Shown here: positions 57,906 through 64,000 of the stretch, piece by piece
How positions within the stretch are numbered: the first letter of the stretch is position 1
How the letters are laid out: every line of letters starts with the position of its first letter
Assembly (NCBI GenBank): GCA_002197995.1
Contig: NGZR01000005.1
Location: 1,984,001 to 2,048,000, forward strand
Length of the DNA: 64,000 bases
Reading direction: 5' to 3'
From: Gaeumannomyces sp. JS-464
Taxonomy: Eukaryota; Ascomycota; Sordariomycetes; Magnaporthales; Magnaporthaceae
Translations under genes and position numbers: made by a program
The notes under the pieces: model-generated
Told to the model about the DNA's origin: nothing
Databases searched by the model: none
The model's input: the letters and a program-made list of their open reading frames with translations, nothing else

Positions 57906-59330
57906 ATGGGCTCTCAAAAGTCCAGCCGCGCCTCCGGCGCATCGCTGTCCCTGAAGACAGGCAACAAACTCAAGAGACAGAGACTCCACGTCAGGAATAA
58001 GCAAGCCGCCGGCGCAGAAAAACGGGCCGAGAGGTTCAGGAGGAAGAAGGAGGAGGACAAGGACCCGAGCTTAAAGAAAGAGCGCCTCGCCCGGAACCAG
58101 CCGTCTAGCATCGACAAGAAACGTGTGTGGGACGAGGGCGATGATGATTCTCTCGGTGCGGTTGTCGATCTCGCCGCGCTGAAGAGGAGGCGCATAGAAG
58201 GAGGAGAACCAGGCGCTGGAGGAGGCAGACGGTGGCCCCGCGAAGAAGAAGAAACAAGACGAGGATGACGATGTCGACAGCATGCTCGGGAGTGATCACG
58301 AGCTGGAAGACGAGGAGGACGACCAGGACGAGGAGGACGAGGCCCGGCTCGAGCGCATTCGCGCCCAACGAAACCCGAGTCTCGCACCGTCGACAACCAG
58401 CACGAACCTCGACCTGACGCCGGCGTCCATCGCGCGCAAGTTTCCGACCCTCTTCACTGAAGGCCCCCACCCGGAGCCCAAGATCCTGGTTACCACGTCT
58501 CTGAGGGCGACGATACACCGCGAGGCCGGGATAATCGCCTCGCTCTTCCCCAACTCGCACTACGTCCCGAGGAGCGGCCACAGGTACGCCCACAAGTACT
58601 CGCTGCGAGAGATCTGCAATTTCGGCTCGAACCGCGGCTTCACGGCCGTCGTCATGGTGCGCGAGGACCAGAAGAAGCCGACCGGCCTCACTATCGTCCA
58701 TCTGCCCGAAGGCCCGACATTCCACTTCACCATAACAAACTGGATAGAAGGATCGAAGCTCCCCGGGCACGGCAATCCCCAGGTACAGTTACCCTCCAGC
58801 ACCGGTTTGAAGTCTGTGATCAAGCGCGTGTTTTTATGCTTACCATGTACCACACCAGGGGTTCTATCCGGAGCTTCTCCTGAACCGGTTCACCACGCCA
58901 CTCGGTCTCCTTACGGCCCAGCTTCTCCGTAGGCTATTTCCGTACCAGCCAGAGATAGCCGGTAAGTGTCCTAAGCCCCTACTCGATCCCGTGCTCTCCT
59001 GAAGACAATAGTCACCTAACGCACACCCAATCCACAGGCCGAGAAGTCTTGACCATACACAACCAGAGAGACTACCTATTTGTGAGGCGGCACCGCTACA
59101 AGTACAGAGAAAGGCGACAAACGGAGAAGACGGTCGTCGACGAGGAAGGCAAGGAGATCCCGGGCTTCTCGGACGTGCGAGTCGGCCTGCAAGAGATCGG
59201 GCCGAGGTTCACGCTCAAGCTGCGGAGGGTCGACAAGGGTGTCGGAAGGGCCGGCAGCGACGGCGACGATGCTGTCCAGTGGGAGTGGAAGGCCAAGATG
59301 GAGAAGGTCAGGACAAAGTTCAACTTGTAA
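57906..59330 (+). CDS. RPF1: ribosome production factor 1 (Brix domain)
   Basis: A nucleolar factor needed for 60S subunit assembly and ITS2 processing. The N-terminus is basic (MGSQKSSRASG.., 'GNKLKRQRLHVRNKQA', 'RFRRKKEEDKDP'), then 'LARNQPSSIDKKRVWD' and an acidic stretch, as in orthologues. The Brix domain runs from 'PKILVTTSLRAT' through 'FPNSHYVPRSGHRYAHKY', 'LTIVHLPEGPTFHFTITNW', 'LGLLTAQLLRRLFPYQPEI' to 'NQRDYLFVRRHRYKY' and 'GLQEIGPRFTLKLRRVDKG'. Exons 57,906-58,782, 58,859-58,961 and 59,038-59,330. One frame correction is needed near 58,205, before 'QALEEADGGPAKKKK'. The length is about 430 residues, slightly above yeast Rpf1. Confidence 0.88.
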
Positions 59331-60145
59331 TCGCTTGTCAATCTTACCCACGGGGACGGTCCGGCCATCGCCATAAATCGGCGTTTGGGCAGTGAAACCT
59401 GGACTATGTTTGTTTTGGCCACCTCCCGCGGCCCATATATGCCTTGCCCACGATGTAGCCGCGACTGCCGTCGAGCAAGGGGGTCAATGACTTCCGAGAC
59501 AGCCTCACCAAAACTTTAAATGGATGACGGATGGCATCGTGGGGCCGCCCAGATTTGACAAGCAGCACCGCTAGGTTGAGAAATGCGGTCGGCGCCGAAC
59601 GATAGTTCTTCAGAAACGAAAAAAAACCCCTGGCCGAGTAATGCTCAGGCAGGCGTCCGTCGTCGACGAGGCACAACCCGGCTTGCGCGGCCCCCGACTG
59701 GAGCAGACATCACCGCATGCCGTGTGCGACGCGGTTTGCTCGAGTCAACAACCACCGCTGTCGTTGATAAACTTTTTGGAATCTTGTGCCAGAGATGGAG
59801 CATTGGGCGGCGCACTTTGCAACCCGACTTCAGGCAACCGTAACTTCTCATCAGGAGACCTAATGGACTGGGTTGTATTTGGTGATTTCTTTTTCTTTTT
59901 TCCTTTTTCCCTCAACAGAGGGCAGCGCAGCAAAAATGATATACAGCGTATAGAGGGAACCTGGGCATCAGAAAATAGCAGGCTCTACCTGGCACCGTTT
60001 AAACCTCCACGAACAATCCATGACCCTAGCTTGACAGCAAATATGAAAGAAAGTGACAAAAGAAATGCTCCAAACCTCTTATCTCCCCAAGCATGAAATT
60101 AAGTAGAGCGGCTTGACCGACCGATCGGTATTACCCACCCACAAA
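59331..60145. other. convergent 3' region, RPF1 / transporter
   Basis: 3' UTRs of both flanking genes. T-rich at 59,888-59,912. No additional gene is seen. Confidence 0.45.
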
Positions 60146-61609
60146 TCACCTTCCGCCCTGGGCGTTCTTCTTCTGGTTATGCTTCAGCATGACGACCGAG
60201 TAGCTGCAGGTCGGGAAAGGTTAGTAAAAACAGGCCGTTGAAAGTCTAAAACCGCCAGCAACCCCTGAACTGGGATTTCGAACGACAACATTCGCCAAGA
60301 CTTGGCAAGATGATGATAGTACTAACCCGACAATGCCTCCAATGGCAATCATAACGCCAAGAACTGACTTGTCGCCGACACCACGCCCTGAGGTCATCCA
60401 GCCCAGCGCGACAATGGTGCAGGTCTTGACGTGGCCGACGACTGTGCTGGACACGGGGCCGGTCTGCGCAATGATGAAGAACTGCGAGATGTTGATCAAC
60501 GACGCAAAGAGGCCGGACTAATAGATGTTTTATCACAGTCAGCATGTGTGCGATTCACACGGAACGGGAATCAAGGCATCGCGGCTGGGGACAAGAGCCT
60601 GGCGCAAAAGGAGGGGGTACCGACCATGAGAATCATGACCCAGCGGCTGAACTGGACATTGCTCCAGGTGGGGAAGGTGTCGGCAAAGGGAATGACGTAA
60701 AGGAGAAGGAAGGCCGAAACGGGCGCCTGGTTGAACAGCAGCTGCATGCTGCTCATCTGGAGCTTGCGGTGGTAGCTGGCGATCCAGACCGTGTACAGCG
60801 ACGAGGCGAAGATGCCGGAGAAGGCAAAGATGACGCCGAGGGTCGAGGTCGTCTTGACATTGGCGTTGCCCGACGGCAGTGAGTCGTAGTACGAGACGAT
60901 ACCGACGCCGGCGCAGGCCGGGATCAGCATGAGGAGGGCGTTGCGCGCGGGTGGTGGAGTAGAGATGAAGTTCATGGCGGCCACGCAGGGCAGGAGGATG
61001 CGGGCCACCTGGTAGAAGGTGACGGACGAGAAGGCCAGCGACAGGTTCGGCAGATGACGTTGAGGGCCATGGCCACGGCGAGCGGGGCGATCTCGCGGAC
61101 GCTGACGCGGCGCGACTGGAAGAAATTGAAGCGCGGGCGCGAGAGGACGAAGAGGGTAAACCAGGTGACGACGAAGTGGAAGGCCGCAAACGTCAGCTGG
61201 ACCAGCTTCAGCGACGGATCCGAGAAGATGGCCTTGTTGGTGAAGACCTAGCAGGGGGCAGAGCGCGCAGGTTAGTATGTTCGTCTTTGTCCCTCTTCGC
61301 CTGGTCGGAGGAGAGGAGCGATTCTCCCACCGCCTGCTCAACATACAATTCCAATGGTGGCCAGCGTGTTGATGACCATCCAGATCAGCGCCGTGACGAA
61401 GCTCGACTTGGGCGGCTCTGCCGGCTTGGCAGGGGCCTCCTGCGGCCCGAGGAAGGCGGCATCCTCGCGGTCGTCGGCGGCTTCGACATCGTTCCCCTCT
61501 CGTCCGTGGGGTCGATCTTGGCCAGCTTTTCTTGCTCGTCAAGGCCGGTCTCTGTGCTCGACGAGGCGACTGAGACAGCCCGCGCCGGGCGAACGTCTGC
61601 TGCCGTCAT
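60146..61609 (-). CDS. triose-phosphate/nucleotide-sugar transporter family (SLC35E-like)
   Basis: A membrane antiporter of the TPT group, expected in Golgi or ER; substrate unknown. The start is MTAADVRPARAV. Exons: 61,609-61,347; 61,247-60,625; 60,517-60,327; 60,203-60,146. About ten hydrophobic helices: 'SSFVTALIWMVINTLATIGIV', 'FTNKAIFSDPSLKLVQLTFA' (the conserved FTNK/FxNK start), 'SLAFSSVTFYQVARILLPC', 'ALLMLIPACAGVGIVSYYD', 'GVIFAFSGIFASSLYTVWI', 'QLLFNQAPVSAFLLLYVIPF', 'SGLFASLINISQFFIIAQTG', 'STVVGHVKTCTIVALGW' and 'GVMIAIGGIVGYSVVML'. The tail is Lys/Asn-rich (KHNQKKNAQGGR). Frame corrections near 61,497 and 61,058 (ATC TTG reads ATCTG) are each one missing base. Confidence 0.8.
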
Positions 61610-64000
61610 GGTGCGGAAGTGGGATGGGGCGTTGATTTCTCGGGGATCAAGCGCGACCGGAGAGTGAGAGAAAGGCGCAGTGACGATAAGCTGCCGATAA
61701 CGCTTGTACCGTAACTACCTGGGTGCTTGCCTGTGTGAGGGGTTAGGAGACAATGGCGACTGCCTCGACCATCGAGTTGGGCGAAGGTGAGGTGGGAAGA
61801 TGGCGACAGGAATCTTTTCCAGCCTGGGCGAATCTGTTGGCGGCGACAGCTGAAATTAAAAAAAAAAAAAAGCGGCGACCGGGATGGGGCGAGTGAGCCG
61901 GAAAAAGGAGGGATGGCCCCTTGTCAGGCTTGACGGGCTCGGGTCGTGTTCGCTGATGCAGGAAAAGTGGCCCGTGTTAGGGAGTGACAAACGGCGCTAG
62001 TGCCGATTGGGAATGGCCTTTGACAATTTTTGGATGGGTGGCCGCGACTCGATTATCGGGCGGGCTACGGGTGCGGGCATCTCAGGGGTGCTGCATGGGA
62101 CTTCTCGCTCGCTTGCCTGCCACGCTGCGCCTGGATGCTTTCACGAGATATCAGCCCTGAGGGGAATGGAGATGTGGAGATGTCAGAAGTGTTATGGGGC
62201 ACAGGATTCGCCAAGCAATACAACTAGCATCTACTCGTTCTGTTCCGTAGCCGACCACACACAATGGATATTTGCGGCCACAGGAAAATCCGAAGTCCCA
62301 TACCAGCGTCTGCCTAGAGCACGGCCAGAACTATGGTAGGGACTTTCATGATAGCCCAGTAGGCACTCAATGTGGGCGATCTGTAAAGATTCGGGTAGTG
62401 ATCGCACAGGCCTGAGTCAAATGGTCAGACAATGTTTAAACTGTTGGAGTGGCTGGACAGACAGCAAAACGAAGATAGAGGGAGGATAGGGAGGGCATCA
62501 CCACTTCCATGCCAAGCGGAGGCGCTTATCAGAGTCAATGCACAATAGCCCGGGCTGATCTCGCTTGAATATCTCCCGTGCATGTTGGCAGTTGGTGATG
62601 AGCTCGCACGCCTGAGGATTTACAGCACTGTCCATGCTTTCCTTTCGCTCCGCCAATGCACGGTCCGTTCGGGCGAGGCTCCCGACAAGCCAGCCATCGA
62701 CAATGCGCGGGCTGCGGAAGGCTAGACTTCTTCAAATAGCGCAACTCACACAGCTCAGAACAGATCAGGCACCATATGTGTATGTGTGAGCTATGTATCT
62801 TGTCGTGTCCTCAACTGTCCACCTACCTGGGATATCCCAGTGAGACAGGACGAGTCTGAAATGAATGAGTGTTCTACAGAGCATCCCATACGATGCCACG
62901 CTGCGTCAAGACAGCCCAAAAATCTACCAGATCAGCCATCCTCCGTCAGCAGCGCGAACCAGGGATGCCTTGGAGTTGCACGATAGCGATCGTCCGAACC
63001 CGCCCTTGGCGGTCCAGGACGTCAATTCGGCCGTGTTTCAGTCTGTCGTGTTCCATTCGACACAGTAAATGGCTCGAAAAAATATCTTCTGCGTCAACCC
63101 AGCCAATGGAGCCAAACCCCCATTGAGCCTGGGCGACGGCTGGGCGCACGTATGTGTCGATGCGTATGCTCAAGTCCAGACACCACATCTTGAAATTCAA
63201 GGGCGCAGGGGTAGCTTCGGTGCGCTGCCGCGGCGTGCCGGCGTTGTGAACCATGTACTTCCAATCGATACTTGTTCCTCTGTGCGTAACCTCCTTTACT
63301 CTCTACAATCAAACGTGAAGGGAGGTCAGCTCGCCCTGTGTGTGTGTGGGACACACGGACAGCAGTCCGCCCGCTATGAGGGGTGGTTGCGCTGTATACC
63401 TGCCTAGATGGTGGTGGCCTATTTGCTCTGTAGCGACCTTGGAGGTCGAGGAGCTGGGTACAGAGTCCAGACCCCTGAATTCGTCAGCGGGAAAAGCGGT
63501 TTTAGGGGCTAGAAGAGTATGTAAGCGGGGGGGGGGGGGGGGGAAAGCCCCGGCATACGCTCGTCTACGGCATCATGGTATCTCACCTGCGCACGCTGTC
63601 GGAGCCCGTGGCTTAACAGGACGGGAGCCCAAGCTTTCTGCATTGAATTCCGCGAGCATTACCATCCCATCATATCCTTAGGGAATCGAGATGCGTGACA
63701 TGGATGACCGCTGTTTGGGCTGCTCGCGGAAACCCGTCAATGGACATCAGAGGAACTAAGGCAAGGGATATGATGCAAAGGGGGCGCTCAGCAGCGAGAT
63801 GTGGCACTGAGACGGTTGGCTTCATACGTATAACATCCCTGCGCTTGTCTCTGTCCCATCATTCGACCGTAGTCTTTTAGCCTGCCCGCCAACTTAAACG
63901 CCTGATACCGGGCAGCTTTGCTAGGCTTGATGGTATGTAGACGCAAGGAACAAACACGAAAGAGACCGCACATAGGAGGCGGCAAGGTCGTATTCTTCGC
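61610..64000. other. intergenic to window end, no gene seen
   Basis: The transporter promoter lies at the left. The remaining 2.3 kb has no frame with family features, no tRNA and no complete repeat. A pure 17-nt G run lies at 63,527-63,543. Confidence 0.4.

Noticed and set aside
1..64000. CRISPR arrays, operons or bacterial-type regulatory sites
   Set aside because: The window is clearly nuclear fungal DNA with spliceosomal introns; no regularly spaced repeats were seen.

Overview
The window is nuclear DNA of a filamentous ascomycete. The evidence is small GT-AG introns of about 55-100 nt with CTRAY-type branch sites, a dispersed 5S rRNA gene, a LINE decayed by C-to-T/G-to-A changes that look like repeat-induced point mutation (RIP), and orthologues of fungal housekeeping genes. 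Codon use, the 5S sequence and the protein families suggest a Sordariomycete, possibly Magnaporthales; the order-level guess is inference.

Left arm (1-18,400). Two copies of a Tad1-like LINE face each other: a 5' fragment on the plus strand (about 512-2,300) and a nearly full-length copy on the minus strand (about 8,352-2,480). The bodies are AT-rich and full of stops, yet zinc knuckles, endonuclease, the reverse transcriptase YADD box and the RNase H tail can still be read. Beside them lie damaged or fast-evolving genes: a broken NAD(P)-binding (NmrA/SDR-like) gene (9,349-10,171), a multi-exon AAA ATPase with an in-frame stop (13,919 to about 10,965) and a DUF7708-like, NLR-type gene with several frame breaks (14,774-17,284). 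A repeat-bearing, gene-free stretch and a minus-strand 5S rRNA gene (18,284-18,402) end this arm.

Right arm (18,858-61,609) is conserved euchromatin: TFIIIC subunit TFC4 (+), SNF5/SFH1 chromatin remodeller (-), a PA2G4/Cdb4-type M24 protein (+), an RCO1-like PHD protein of the Rpd3S complex (+), a JSN1/PUF-type RRM+Pumilio protein (-), the PAK kinase CLA4 (-), glycyl-tRNA synthetase GRS1 (-), ribosome biogenesis factor RPF1 (+, divergent from GRS1) and a triose-phosphate/nucleotide-sugar transporter (-). They are not an operon; each is an independent gene, with 4.5-5.9 kb gene-free stretches on both sides of CLA4.

An important caution: nearly every conserved gene here needs one or more single-base frame corrections, often in C or G runs. 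Essential genes such as GRS1 and TFC4 cannot really be broken three times each, so the simplest reading is that this draft sequence carries many indel errors. Pseudogene calls based only on frameshifts are therefore weak. I found no clear evidence for a wholly new system; the best candidates for a second look are the DUF7708-like gene, the AAA gene with a GC-AG intron inside its Walker A motif, and the unevenly mutated LINE pair.
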